A stretch of 64,000 nucleotides of DNA, taken from Phoronis australis. Lineage: Eukaryota; Phoronida; Phoronidae. A program made the translations under genes and the position numbers. The notes under the pieces were generated by a model that was not told the origin of the DNA, made no database searches, and worked only from the letters and a program-made list of their open reading frames with translations. Where the stretch lies: NCBI GenBank assembly GCA_002633005.1, contig NMRA01000204.1, forward strand, positions 630,042 to 694,041, in the 5' to 3' direction. Position 1 is the stretch's first letter. Each line of letters begins with the position of its first letter. Positions 1 to 28,481 of this stretch are shown here, one piece after another.

Positions 1-811
1 ATAACCTAGTATAAAAGAACGGCAGCAAGCCGCCTTCCATCACGAACACCAACTATTGACTCGATCACGAATTAGTTTCAAATTGTTTCTCAATCAAATT
101 GAAGACAATTTCACGGCTTCGAAAGATGTGACACTTCGCTATTGCTCGCAATCAGGATCTACAAATTGGCTTAGCGCGTCATATTTTTGCACCAAGCACG
201 ATTTCGAAAAATAACGACCTTTCAGTTCTTTGCCATACCGTCATACACTATTTCTCTTCTGAAAAAGATACAAGTTCAGAACCCGTGGTCCAAATCAAGT
301 TCGCTTCCTAAACGAAAGGCGGATTTACAGCCGGACATAACTTCTGAAAAGCAATCCATACCAATTACGGGTAGGGACACAGCTGTGTTGATCCAATTCA
401 ATTTCTGTTTTCTCCGTTATATAGGTTCTCACGACATGCTCCTTATGAAGTGCATACAACTGCTGTTTTTTGTAGATTACTACAAAATCTTACCAAGCTT
501 CTTGTTTGGTTTGAAACTGAAAAGCTTACAAAACGTTAACTTATTCAACAGACCACATCATTGCTAGGTTTTTAAGAATGACTATGTAAACCACGTGACA
601 ACGAGGTTATGTAGGATATTACTGACAGGTTTGGCATTTTATCAAATATCTACAGAACTGTAGATTTCAAGTCAGTAAAAGCAGGAAGACTTCAGCGCTT
701 AAACTCAAGACAGACTGAGCTGGAATTACACCAGTGAGCACGAAAATGTCACAAGAACATGTTGCAATAGCAAGCATTAGCACTTTGCAATAAGAGACTC
801 AATGCTAACCT

Positions 812-1069
812 TCACGATTTCATTTTCACGAAAGAGGTCGCTCTAGCCGGCTGGTGACTGGTTGCCAAGCGAAGCAATATCTTTTCGAGAAAGTTTTCAT
901 GATTTATCGCCTGACAGGTAAGATCTTCAGACAACGTAACTGCACTAGGCAAAATTGCCAAGAAACGAGGCGGCTTGGTTAAGGAAGTGTTCACCGACGC
1001 AGATTCATTCGCAGTGTCATTTCCCATGGACTTGGACGTCAAAGTAAAAGCAACCTTGCTTGGAGCCAT
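812..1069 (-). CDS. Possible short unknown ORF (weak)
   Basis: A minus-strand open frame starts with an ATG at about 1069 in a fair context (AAAAAATGG) and runs to a stop at 812, giving a Ser/Thr-rich peptide of about 85 residues beginning MAPSKVAFTLTSK. I recognise no family. A donor-like AAG|GTTAGC lies just past the stop in a different frame, so it does not rescue the ORF as a first exon. It may be the 5' end of an unrecognised gene running left or a chance frame. Confidence 0.15.
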   Translation of the reverse strand: MAPSKVAFTLTSKSMGNDTANESASVNTSLTKPPRFLAILPSAVTLSEDLTCQAINHENFLEKILLRLATSHQPARATSFVKMKS

Positions 1070-1981
1070 TTTTTTAATTGTGAGTAATCCAGAAATGAAT
1101 ATATACAGGGATAACCACTTACAGTAGGCTTCCCAACAACTCTTTTTGTCTGGTATAACATAACTTAAACATAACTTCACCTTGGCCTTGGGACCAGTCT
1201 AGCAGTGCAACAAGGACGTCACAGAAACAAAAATATCAGTGGTTAAGTTTTCCTGTCCACAATACACATGATTTTGCTAAAACTCCCTAAAAAGTCATAC
1301 ACCAATCTTGTAAAACTTATTCTAATACTGTAAATTTCTATTTTATAGGATTTCATGTACTTTGAGAGATAGACAGCCTCACTACAACAGTGACAGAGCT
1401 TGCCAACAGTCTGGTGACATTAAATAGAGTAAATGTTACCATTACCTGAATAGTCAACTTCATTTTTACATTCACCATTTCTGTAACATTTACTTTCATA
1501 CCTGAAGCTCAAACAGCAACTTCATGGTATTATTAATAAAACTTTTGGTTTGTAATGAGTTTATTCTTTTTTATGCAAAACAGTCAACATTCTCAGGCAG
1601 AATTTTAATAAGACAGTGTGACATAGCACTAACTCTGCGTAGTACAAGGTTATTCTGATGAATAATCTACCATAGATGAACCATTACTTCGACAAAGAAC
1701 AGTTTTTCTTGCACGGACAGTAGACCACTAATTTCTCATACACAGCTGTTATTTTTATGAACCAACTGTGAAATGTATGAAATATAAGAAACTAATGATT
1801 AAAAGTGAGTGACAATGAAACATCAGGACTTGAATTGGCTACCTGCAGGGTAACCGGAAGGATCCCTTAATGACTTGTGCACAATATGCCTTTCCTCTAG
1901 GTAGGAAGTGTGTCTGCATGGAATATTGGGTCCCAAGGGGGTAATTGGGCATTACCAACAGGACTTCATGCAGCGTTGTCC

Positions 1982-2040
1982 TGGGCGTCCATTGGGACGC
2001 CCTAGCACTAATCTGGACGCCCTGACAAGGACGCCCAATG
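1982..2040. repeat. GGACGCCC hairpin and repeats
   Basis: The word GGGCGTCC is followed after four bases by its reverse complement GGACGCCC, making an 8-bp perfect stem. Two more GGACGCCC copies follow within 40 bp. It stands out from the AT-rich surroundings. The function is unknown; it may be part of a degraded mobile element. Confidence 0.5.
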
Positions 2041-3122
2041 TATCATTTGGAGCCCTGTCAATCAGAATTTCTCCTTTGGACACCCACATTGTAAGATTAC
2101 TAGGACACCCCAGTTAATGAAAGAGAGAAGTTGGGCCTTTCAACTAAAAAATAGATATACAATGAATACAAAATGTATGTAAAGTGTTACAATGTTCAAA
2201 CCATTTTCAAAGTATTTAGTAGACCTGTAATCATAAGCAGGTGCTTGGTTGCCAGAGTGTCTGCCATAGACATGTTAGCATCATCTGTGTATTTTTCTTG
2301 TGTTGGTAACTGCAGCTTTGATGACTCATTGTACATTATATAAAGCTAGTTAAGATGATATGATAAACTTTATACCAGCAATTTGCACTCATGGTTCAAC
2401 CAAAATCTGTAATATCTGTAATACTTGTTTGGTTAGAAATTTGGCTGTTTTCGTAAATTTAGACATAAAAGTCTTGATCCACATATTTTTTTTTTAGTAA
2501 AAAGATCACTACAAGAGAGATGTTTTTGAAAACGTACATGTAAAAGACTTGTTCTGTGTGTGGGGGGAGGGGGTTACTGGTGAATGGTGGTGGGGAGTGG
2601 GGATAATGCGTCGTTGCAATCATGGATGCCCTGGAATCCTGGGAACCCCAGTTTGAACACCCTATTTTCGAAATCCTGGATAAAGCCCTGATTACCAAGT
2701 GCAAAACGCACTCCTAATCTGACTGAAAACTCCACCTGATGGATATTGCGCAAACATCTGCCCACTGCATCAGCTTTTTAATTCGAGTATCTTGACTTTT
2801 TCATTTCCTGCTTCTGACAATAACGCGTAGTTTCTGTTTCATAAAATCAGCGACACACGTTAAGGCTGAGTTATTGACAACACAAGTTTTAACCCTGTCA
2901 TGCACTCTCCTATAGTCCCATGATTCTGTTCATCCAATTGCTGCCAGTTAAAGCAAGTGCGTAGTTACATTGCAGTGTGAATTAACATATCCACAACTTC
3001 CTCGCTCTTTCCTCTCTCTGGGGCACTAATACACTCCAGACAGAAATGTGTCTCCCTCTCTCTGTAACCGAGGCATTAACAAGTGCCAGTCACAATAGAT
3101 ACTTGACTATTCTCTCCATCTT

Positions 3123-3241
3123 CTACTTCCCTATCCTCTGCACAACCCATTCTTGTTGACAGAGAGGACATCTGTTGTTCTGTTTCACCCACAACGACAT
3201 ACAACAGTTATGAAACGAATGATTGCACTCTCCCCATACAA
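3123..3241 (-). CDS. RNF7: RNF7 exon 3 (C-terminal RING)
   Basis: After acceptor TTATTTCAG it encodes [29 protein letters not shown] and the C-terminus EWVVQRIGK, then TAG. It contains the RING-H2 histidines and the final Cys pair. Confidence 0.95.
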
Positions 3242-6200
3242 CTGAAATAACAATCATGCAGTCATGTCAATAAAATGAAATTCAGAGTTGACCACAGTTG
3301 AAAACAATGCTAAAGCCTAACCTCTGAGCATCTCATTCTGGCAAATGAAAGTCATTGAGCAGAGTTCTGTACCACACTACAGGGATCTGTACTACGCTGC
3401 AGGGTTCTACCACACTGCATATAAGTGGTTACATACCTGTGTTCCACAAACTTTTGACTTAAACATCTCATTGTTGGGACAACTGTTCCAAAGTCAAATA
3501 AGAAGTGATTTCTGGGTTTTGAAGGAACTGACTGATTTACAGAAACTTTAAACCAGGCTCTACATGTTGACATGTTCCAATGGGTCAGTTTATGTGTTCA
3601 TCACGGTCTTAAAATAACTGCCATTTCTTACGACCCCAGACACCACTCCTGGTCTTAGGAACAAGATGAGATCAGTTATATTACCAACAAGTGGTCTTGA
3701 TCAACAGTTTAGTCTCTGTGATGAATGCCTGTTTACAAAGGCAATTTATCTTACTAATATCTCATAAGCAAAACATTGACCAGCATATTCAAAACTGTTC
3801 CACATATGTCAGACTATGGGCAAATTAACTTATATTATTGGTATTTTTCTGAAAATGAACCCTTAACTGTTACTGCTTTTATTACACTGGAGATCTGGTA
3901 AATAGAAAGACAGTGACACTTCAAAGGGTTCCTCTATAAAAGAAGGAATAGAGTGACTTTACATTTCACCATTAAGACTAAAAGACATATGTTGGGCCAT
4001 TGCACTTCTGCACTGTTAACAAGAACCTCTCCCCTTCAGCTGTTATCAGGGACAGCAACCACCTCCGGTAAAAAATCTGAGGTTATGACCTGTTGAGAAT
4101 ACCTAAGTGACCTAGGTCCTGAGGACAACGATTGAATAGCTAACTTTCGAAATAGCCGCGCCATATTGAAATTCACAAACTCCTCAGACAGGGATCAGAT
4201 CTTTGGTGGGTAGGCGTTCAGCTCCAGCTAGAGATCCCATGCAATGGGAACAGGTTTCAACCTACTGGTATAAACACCGTTTTAACACCTTTCCTGCTAT
4301 TTCAGTGCCGCCAAATTTCCACTGCTGTGTAGTGCTATGTACTAATGCCTTACGAAAAAGGCAAACCTTTTCAAATATCAATGAATGAACAAGGACATCA
4401 TGTTCCCTACAGTTCCCACTGCGAAGAAGTATCCGCCAACAAAGCCAGTGGCTGTGGCCTGTAAAGCATGAGAATTTCAAACCCAGACAGTGTCAAAAAG
4501 CTAAAATAAATTAGTGAACTTAAACTAGTCAAAAAATGGGAGGGGCTGACATGGGAATTCATAATGAACCACTATGAAATAATTTTATTTCTGTCCACCA
4601 AATCTGAGTTGGAATCAATCGGAATTCACTTTCGTGCTCTCATTACTCTAGAGAGCACCAATACGAAAAGTCTCCTATTGTAGTGTTAGGGCCTTCACTC
4701 ATCTGAGTGGAAAGTTGCCGAACAAAGAATTGAGAGTCTTGACTTATCAGCACACACATCTAGTTCATAAGTATGGAATGAAGTGAGTTCCTCAAATTGT
4801 GTGAAAGCTATGAGAAATTTTTTCCAAGGCATACACACATTGTCTTTCTACAGTCATACATACCAACACACTCCTCTCGTTTATTTTCTGGCTGACATCT
4901 TAAACAAGCATCTGAAAGAGGTAATGTTTGCATTTATTACACAACAATTACATTAATTTACATAATAACATTTTAGCATCGTGTCCGCCTCATTTCAAGG
5001 ATTATGTTACTGATAGGTCTTCATTATCCTAGGACATGATGTTTTCTTAGTTATACTTTGTTCCATTGTTAGGTTCATGGGCACAAGTGCCCTGGTGGAT
5101 GTCAGTACTCAGTTTATCATTACTGGACTTATTTAGATTACCCAGTGCTAGAAAGGGAGTTATTCTCTCCACCCAAGCCCACCCTCTCTCGGACCAGGGG
5201 CCCATGCTCTCAAAAATCAAGAGAAGTGTTGTGACATACTGTCATACAGAACCTCTTTAAATCGCTTGCCTTGTTATTGAACGGTTTGGACACTTGACTC
5301 TCATACTGGTGACCTGTGTTCAACACCTGTCGTCGGCACGTTTTTTTCTACAGGACCGATTAGACAATACCACTGTCTCTACTGGCTCCAGTAGAGATGG
5401 TGGCCATCCCATAGGCCCTCAATACGTCGGAAGCTTTTTGACGAATTATGCCACAAACTGATTAAACCATCAACATCATGTTGCACATAGAGGGCCACCT
5501 TAGGAGACTTGATGTCTTTAATTCCTTCCAACTCAAACAAATGCTCCCACAATCTAAACTTTTTTCAATCAGTCCTTCATTCACTTGCCTAAGAGATATG
5601 ACATTATATCCCGAGGTGTGAGCGATTTAAAAATGGCGAGTTCTTGAATCAGGCAACTGAATGAAGGACTGATCGAAAAAAAAGTTTCATTGAGGGAGCA
5701 TTTGTTTGAGTTGGAAGGAATTAAATATGTCAATGGCCCCCTACAGTGTCCCTCTATGTACAATGGTTCGCAACATGATTTTGATGGTTTAATGAGAGTA
5801 AGGCATAATTTGCCAAAAAGCTTCCGGTGTATGGAAAGCCTATGGATGACTACCATCTCTACTGCAGCCAGTTGAGACAGTGGCACTGTCTCAGGTCCAA
5901 TATGCTCAGTGCATTACTGTACTAAAATGTTGTATAGCACTTGTAGTGAATGCGCTTCAGTGCATCTACGGTAGTGGCGTCACGCGGAAGTTTACATCAC
6001 ATCCTGGGACTTTAGAATTCCTGTAGAGCAGCAGTTCAAAGTTAGGGAGTTACCACTGTGAAGTCTGGGTGTTCAGATGGGTTATTGCTGTGTGTTTGAC
6101 TTGAGATAGTCACTGTGTACATTTGTGTATAAATGTATATATTAGCTTGCACGCAGTACTAGCAGTTTGTAGAGTTCTGAGTGGACTGAGAGAAGCTATT

Positions 6201-6910
6201 CTAAGGTAAGCTGTTCTAGTAGTAATACTTGCTTCTATCTTGTGACTCCGAAAGACGAGACTTGTTCAGAGAGATTAAATCATATTATTCAGAGTATTTA
6301 GTGTAACAGGCCAGGGGCAGGGTGGAGTCAGTTAAGTTGCATTATATTGTAACAATGTGTTTAGGGTGGCACACAACACATTTAACCAAACCTCTTAAAT
6401 TGTTTTAAAGGAAAAAAGAATGCTCTTGGTCAGTTCTTGCATGAAGTTGTGGTTTTATCAAAAATTGAATTCGTGTTTCTAGATCACTTAATTAGACCAG
6501 GCAGAAACTTCATAAAATTCTTTACTCAGTAGGTTATTCAGGTATCAACCAGCTGCTCTACAGCTTTCAAAATTGCTGCACAGATAAATCAAGAACAATA
6601 CTTAATGACATGGGTTCTTCCAGTATTTAGTAAATTATCTGCAAAGTGAATCGAAAGTGACAACTGACCAAAGCGTGATGTTCTCATGTTCACTCTTTCT
6701 CATCTCAGTTTCTGTCAAATTAGTTTTCTGGACAACCCAATCTCCATACTGTGACCAAGATAAAAACTTACCCATAACTTGGACTCTACAGATTGCACAC
6801 GTATCACTTTTTACGTCCCAGCTCCACATAGCAACCGCATTCCACTTCTTCAATGTGAACATTTTATCTGTTTTTGGTGGAGTTTCCCGATCTACTTCCA
6901 TCTCCGACAT
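3123..6910 (-). CDS. RNF7: RING-box protein 2 (RNF7/RBX2/SAG)
   Basis: This is the catalytic RING-H2 subunit of cullin-RING E3 ligases, known mainly as the CUL5 partner; it recruits the ubiquitin-charged E2 and helps neddylate the cullin. There are three exons on the minus strand: 6772-6910, 4864-4911 and 3123-3241, joined in phase 1 at both introns, with GT-AG borders and a TAG stop at 3123. The product is 101 aa, against 113 in human. Exon 1 carries the cullin-binding strand ([13 protein letters not shown]) and the first zinc cysteines ([10 protein letters not shown]). The 48-nt exon 2 encodes [15 protein letters not shown]. Exon 3 carries [17 protein letters not shown], the RCPLC pair and the C-terminus EWVVQRIGK. 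All RING/RBX zinc ligands appear present. The RNF7 N-terminus (DKMF) and the end WVVQRIGK separate it from RBX1. It starts 360 bp from the kinase gene, divergently. Confidence 0.96.
4864..4911 (-). CDS. RNF7: RNF7 exon 2 (48-nt microexon)
   Basis: It encodes [16 protein letters not shown], matching the RNF7 zinc-binding insert. The acceptor is CTTTCAG and the donor GTTG|GTATGT. It is too short for a simple ORF scan and was found by completing the RING family pattern between exons 1 and 3. Confidence 0.93.
5276..5335 (+). repeat. tRNA-like (SINE head?) fragment
   Basis: GGTTTGGACACTTGACTCTC followed by ACTGGTGACC and GTGTTCAACAC resembles a tRNA D-arm to T-arm stretch (A box and B box) with decayed stems. 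It is likely a truncated tRNA-derived SINE; no intact cloverleaf was traced. Confidence 0.3.
5352..5897. mobile_element. Foldback (long inverted repeat) element in RNF7 intron 1
   Basis: About 230 bp on the left (5352-5580) recurs in inverted orientation on the right (5655-5897), separated by roughly 70 bp. The two arms share long matching blocks, for example the segment with GGAAGCTTTTTG and the one with TTTGTTTGAGTTGGAAGG. The outer ends both carry CACTGTCTC and CAGTAGAGATGGT. The arms have diverged by perhaps 15-20 percent by eye. No transposase frame is present, so this is a MITE or foldback element. The apparent ORFs on both strands here are products of the palindrome. Confidence 0.75.
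5928..6354 (+). mobile_element. Candidate solo LTR
   Basis: The segment starts TGTTGTATA and ends TATTGTAACA, so it has the TG...CA ends and short inverted termini of an LTR. It holds a TATA-like TGTATAAATG near 6126. No clean target-site duplication is visible and there is no internal coding region, so the call is tentative. It abuts the right arm of the foldback element in RNF7 intron 1. Confidence 0.3.
6772..6910 (-). CDS. RNF7: RNF7 exon 1
   Basis: It encodes residues 1-46 plus one base. The start at 6910 is the first ATG of MSEMEVDRE and is followed by the conserved [19 protein letters not shown]. The donor is ATGG|GTAAGT. Confidence 0.95.
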
Positions 6911-7270
6911 TTTGTCTGATTTGTCACGCTCCCTGGTGGTAAGTTTACAGAAATGAATAATATTTTGTTTTAAACTTTCTTGTTGGTTAGGTTAAACTGT
7001 AATTATCGGACTGTTATTACTAATTTATTTTGATGTGTTAAAATATCATGTAGGTTGTTTTCTCTACAAAGGCGAATAAAAACAAAGGCGAATGAAAAAG
7101 GTATTAGTCACGTGACAAAAGATGGAGGTCATAAACAAGGAAGTACCCTGTAGTTTCGAATTGGCATGGTGTGTTTACGTGAATACTGGTTGTGCGAATA
7201 GGTAATTACCTCGTAGGAACACGGTGCTGCGTCAAGTAATCTCTCAAGGGTATACACACGACAAGACAAG
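6911..7270. promoter_or_regulatory. Shared RNF7 / SHARK-kinase promoter region
   Basis: The start codons of RNF7 (minus) and the kinase (plus) lie back to back with 360 bp between them, which must hold both 5' UTRs and core promoters unless upstream noncoding exons exist. A perfect 10-bp palindrome GTCACGTGAC lies at 7107-7116 (an E-box of the USF/MiT-TFE type, identical to the CLEAR core), followed by an AAGATGG word resembling a YY1 site. No TATA box is obvious. Transcription start sites cannot be read from sequence. Confidence 0.6.
7107..7116. promoter_or_regulatory. Palindromic E-box GTCACGTGAC
   Basis: A perfect palindrome matching the consensus bound by bHLH-ZIP factors (USF, TFEB/TFE3/MITF). 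It lies 155 bp upstream of the kinase ATG and 197 bp upstream of the RNF7 ATG. The motif is seen directly; use in vivo is inference. Confidence 0.5.
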
Positions 7271-23926
<16,656 letters not shown>

Positions 23927-25489
23927 TTTTGTGTTGAAAGTCAGTACTTAGGTTTTGTCAACTTCCATGCAACTGGTGCTATGTGAGTTGTTTATGAAGA
24001 CCTGTCATGTGCCATGTTTGAGCTTGCGTGCTCATGTAATGTCATTGTAAAAAGCAATGTTTCATGTCAACGGGATATATCCTGCTTACTCTAAACCTTA
24101 AACTCAAATTATAAATCACTTTACTACAACAGTCAAATATGTCTCAACCTTGAGCTGATGATTTCCTTAATTGGAAAACAGACAGTTCATTTTTTACTGT
24201 TTATTTTTAATATGAAAACTGTACTGTACAATAATTGGAGCTCAGCCCAGAAAGCGTTATATCTGGTCATCAGCATGTATGAAAGAGGGAATGTCAAAGG
24301 TTAAAAGGTCAATCATGGCATGTAATTGTGAATGTCTTAGTGCTTCAGTTCAAACTGACGTTAACTTGGTATGTCTTCATACTCAGACTTAACGACTGCC
24401 ATTACGGCCAGTACATTGGTGAACTGTGTGGCAATTTAAATTGAAGGGGTTACGTTCTCGTAGCTAAGACTGGGCTAACACCATTGGATACAACTAGTCC
24501 TTATTTTTTATTGTTTATCAAGATGTAATAGACAATTATTGACTTTCAGCTATGCCAATGTTTTGGTTTTCAGGCTCGAAAAATGTGATTATGTTTAAGG
24601 TCATTATCACATTTTTGGGGCCTAAAAACAAACATGTCAACGAAGTGTGAAAGTCAGTGATTGCTTGCGTGATTACATCTACTAAGTAATTCATAGAAGG
24701 ATATGTTTGGCCTTTCAGTCATGTTACTCGTTTGATCATTCGGCAACCAGTTTTTACCTGCAACATAGATTTTGAATGGACTCGGAATAGACAAAGGAGC
24801 AGTCAATTACATATTGGGAAAGGTACCGTGATTGGAAGGCATATACGATGTTTTTAATGCAAAACAATCGAAAATCACCATTTGGTGATATCAATACTAT
24901 CGCTAGCGAGGTGCATGTCAGCACACTCAGCATACATGGTGTAAGTGATGTGTATAGAACATATAGCCTTTGAAAGCGCACCTTTTGGACAATAGCATGA
25001 AGGAAGGAACTGAGATGCCTTGATGAAGACACTTACTAGGGTCCAGCATTTTGAGAACCAGTTTTGTCCACTTATATAACAGGTTTCAAACTGGTTCTCT
25101 AATTACAGCACTCATATGTTTGATTATTGCCAAAGGTTGTATTCAAAGAATGGTTAATATTTTACTGTGCTCTGAATCTGAAAACAAACGTGATATCAGA
25201 GTTTAAATAGGGTAAAACAGACTAGGAAATTCAGTGATGTGCTAGTGGTGCAATGGTTTAGTGGCTTGTGAACAGGACGATCCTCAGATCAATATTGTGA
25301 TGAGATCTCCCAAATTTTTTTACAAAATAAATTTAACTACAATTTCATAGTAGCAGGCAGTATGATAGTAGGAGTAGTCAATGTGTAGAATTACAGACTG
25401 GCTGCTGGTGGGTTTATAACTACAAAATCTTTACAAATACGATATATTTCCATGTTCAACGTCGCGTCGTTTTTAACGAAATCTGCATC

Positions 25490-26850
25490 TAGGAGTCACT
25501 ACTGCCAAATAGTACTAAGTTTCACGTTTTGTCTGTAGATACTAGGAAGTGCCTCTTGGGATCATATCTTTTGGTTTTATTTCACATAGTGCCATGGACA
25601 TTACCCAGTAACCACTAAGAAACATTTAAACAGGATATTGTCGTCACCTCTATCTTGCAGAATCTTACTGAAATTTGGCAGGTGTGTTCATATGCGGCTG
25701 ACACCGAGATTCGAACTGATCCGAATGCCGCTGTGCCCCCTAGTGACAATTTTAATTTTTACGTTTGCCTCAGTCTGTAGCTTCAAATTTCCTTGATGGA
25801 TTTTCATGAAATTTTGCAAATAGGTTTTTAATAAAGAAACAATGGTATCATTTCATTTTTGGATGGATTCAACAGATTTTACGCCACCTTGTGGCTATTT
25901 TGGCATCCGTTTTCTAGCATCCACCTCTCTATCTGCAGTACCGCTCAAAGGATCATTATGAAAATTTACATAAAGGTATTCCTGATAAGGCCACGACTGA
26001 TGTTGACTTTCGTCGGATGGTCCAACTATTGTGTTGTCTCCTAGTGGCGATTTGTTTTTTGCATCTGTAGCTGATTCTCCTTAACCCTTTGAAGGAACTT
26101 TCAATTGAAATTTGACAGATGTATTCCTATGGAGCTGACGACAAACAGTAACAAGTGTCGAACTAATCCAAATACTACTGTGCCTCCTACAGGCAAAATC
26201 ATGTTTTTTTTAAGTTTGCCTCAGTCTGTATCTTTGGAGTTCATTAATGTATTTTCTTTAAATGCAGCTAATAGATGGTCTCCTATAAAGAGGGCAACAG
26301 ATGATGATAAGTTTCAGACCAATCAGACTGTGACGGATTACAAGACAAACCGTCCAAGGCGAAACACTTGATGGCTTGAGGATATTGTTCGTTGTTGATA
26401 TTATGAAAGAGTTCCAGTGTTTAACTTGTATTACAATACATTTGAACCAGTGAACAACGCTTCATACTCACAGCTACGTTCGTTCATTCCAAAAAATACC
26501 GGCTACAGGTGTTCGCCACAACTCCTCGAGTGCCTGAACACGAGTTCCAGTTCAAACGCCAACCAATCACATGTTAAAGCCGAGTCCATGTGGTTAGGCC
26601 CCCAGAATTACAGCGACACCCATAGTCAATTAAATTAGGGAATCCGTTACACAGACTAAAGCTGTGCCCCCTAGTGTCAATTATTTTTTTACGTTTGCCT
26701 CTGTAACTCGGGAGTTCCTTTGTCTTAGTTCAAGGACTTCGGCAAATAGTTGTGTATTACAAAGACAGCGTCACCTTCTCAATTTGGATGGGTCTGATGC
26801 TTTCTGCACCATCTAATGGTGGCCATAGAACCACACCGTTTGCAGTGCAG
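25490..26850 (-). repeat. Interspersed repeat with CTCF-like words (reverse copy)
   Basis: Blocks such as TGTGCCCCCTAGTGACAATT (25732 onward), TGTGCCTCCTACAGGCAAA (26180) and TGTGCCCCCTAGTGTCAATT (26664) are reverse complements of words in the 41-56 kb copies, as are phrases like GAAATTTGACAGATGTATT. The copy is old and interrupted. Boundaries are approximate. Confidence 0.55.
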
Positions 26851-28217
26851 TTGTGGGTGGATTTCAATGCTCCGCATCATAAATGTTCATTTGTATCATT
26901 TCATGCTCTTGTTCTGTGCTTATATATAATATACATTTGCACTGCCAGTCAAGAAGACATTTTATTCTTCGAAATACAGGTAACACAATTTTCAGCCTAC
27001 ACTAGACAATAATTTGAAAAATTGTGAACATTCGCAACTTTTGAATTGCTTGAAAATTGAAAAAATGTCAATATTTGGCAATCAGTTTGTATGTAATTGA
27101 GATTTTATCATAATCAGTATCAGAACCTACATCAACTTGTTTGCAAAGTAATAGAACTTCACAATTTTGTAATGAAATCGTTTCTGAATTTTATTCATTA
27201 ACTTTAATTTTCATGTCTTTCAACATCAAACTTGGCCTCATTTCAAGTTATTGGAAAATAATGTTCAGCATGAAAACTGTTTTTAAACAGATCTTGACCA
27301 AAACGTATTTAACATTGAGTGACCATAAAATAATAACATAACACAAGACAACACATCACTTGAGACAGATACAAAATATAAAACTATAAGTAAAATGGAT
27401 GTAAAGATGCCATAAAAAGTGGATACCCTTTTAATCATGGATAATGCAAGGCTAAAATTTCTGCCCACTTTGGAACTTTACTCTCGGATGCAAAACTAAC
27501 GAGACCATAGTAATTGATCACATATGAACAGTTACTGATACTGCCGTCTAGGGGAAGACAAGGAAACTTAACAGTTTTGAGTCAAATGCCATACATAGGG
27601 CCCAATACACCATGAGCATAAACACTTTATCAAGCCAACTATGTGCTCCATATCAACCACTCTGAAGTTGAAATGCATTCCAAGATTGCTAGGGGGCAGC
27701 ACGAATCACCAGTCGCATGCGTCCAATTGGGTGTTACAAATTTCCATGTAACCACCATCCCCAACAGGTTTTAGGCATTCTATGGTGCTTTGAACACGTG
27801 TATAACACTAATAAATCGATCAAATTTTGGCAACAGTCATTAAGTTACAAAAACGAAGACAGTATGGCACCCGAGATATCAGGCTCTTAGACTCGCACTG
27901 TATATGAACATAAAAAGAAATTTTGGAAAATACTCAAAGATAAGATGTGAAATCCTAACATACACATTAAGAAACCTTAATAACGTTAAACCCTTCACAC
28001 TATGATCATAAATGCTTGAATTTTGTTACCAACAATTTTGCCAAGATAATTTAAGTAATGCAGTAACTACATCTTCTTCAATTTGTGTACTCGTAATCGA
28101 GAAATAAACACAAAAATTAAAAATTTTGTGTGACGTCATCAACGGAAGTCCCGTCTCCACCATGGTGTTGTTCTACACCAGCTGTGAGACGAAGTGGTCT
28201 CGCAAAAGAGTTGAATA

Positions 28218-28481
28218 TTGAACGAGACAAGTATTGTGAAAAGGTGCGAGTGCAGAGGATGCAGTAATAGCAATCGGACGGACAATATTACAACTTATGT
28301 GTTTTCAAAAGACCCTAAGATCACCAAGAAATGGCACAGGTTCATGAGACGGATACGAGTATGGCAGTACACAGTGGAACAAACGATCAGTCGAGGGGCC
28401 ACACTGCACTCAGTTGATTTTGAGAAATCATGCTTAGACCCGTCGCAGAAATGGAGATTTGATTACGATTTCTCTGTGTAA
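28218..28481 (+). pseudogene. Degenerate THAP-type zinc-finger ORF
   Basis: An 87-residue frame contains RCECRGC, then FSKDPKITKKWHRFMRR and a late block LHSVDFEKSC. This matches the THAP fold pattern (C-x2-4-C, F-P-x-D-P, W, R, then CSxHF-x3-C), but the last two zinc ligands read His and Asp instead of Cys and His, so the finger is probably broken. THAP domains are common in P-like and other transposases. Sequence about 28115-28150 and 29310-29345 shares an inverted GTGAYGTCATCA...GGAA, a possible TIR pair of a host element. It is more likely a transposon remnant than a host gene. Confidence 0.45.

Larger units (their letters stand above)
1..3122. other. Intergenic stretch left of RNF7
   Basis: No recognisable gene exons were found here. 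The sequence is AT-rich with only short chance reading frames. It holds a small GC-rich patch at about 1975-2110 built from repeated GGACGCCC words, including a hairpin, and a purine/pyrimidine-biased patch around 2560-2600. The 3' UTR of RNF7 should extend leftward from 3122; a variant polyadenylation hexamer (ATTAAA on the minus strand, about 2776-2781) is the nearest candidate seen, but this is weak. A minus-strand frame at 812-1180 is listed separately. Confidence 0.5.

Noticed and set aside
5581-5886. Overlapping frames on both strands at 5.6-5.9 kb
   Set aside because: They sit on the right arm of a foldback element and mirror each other because of the inverted repeat.
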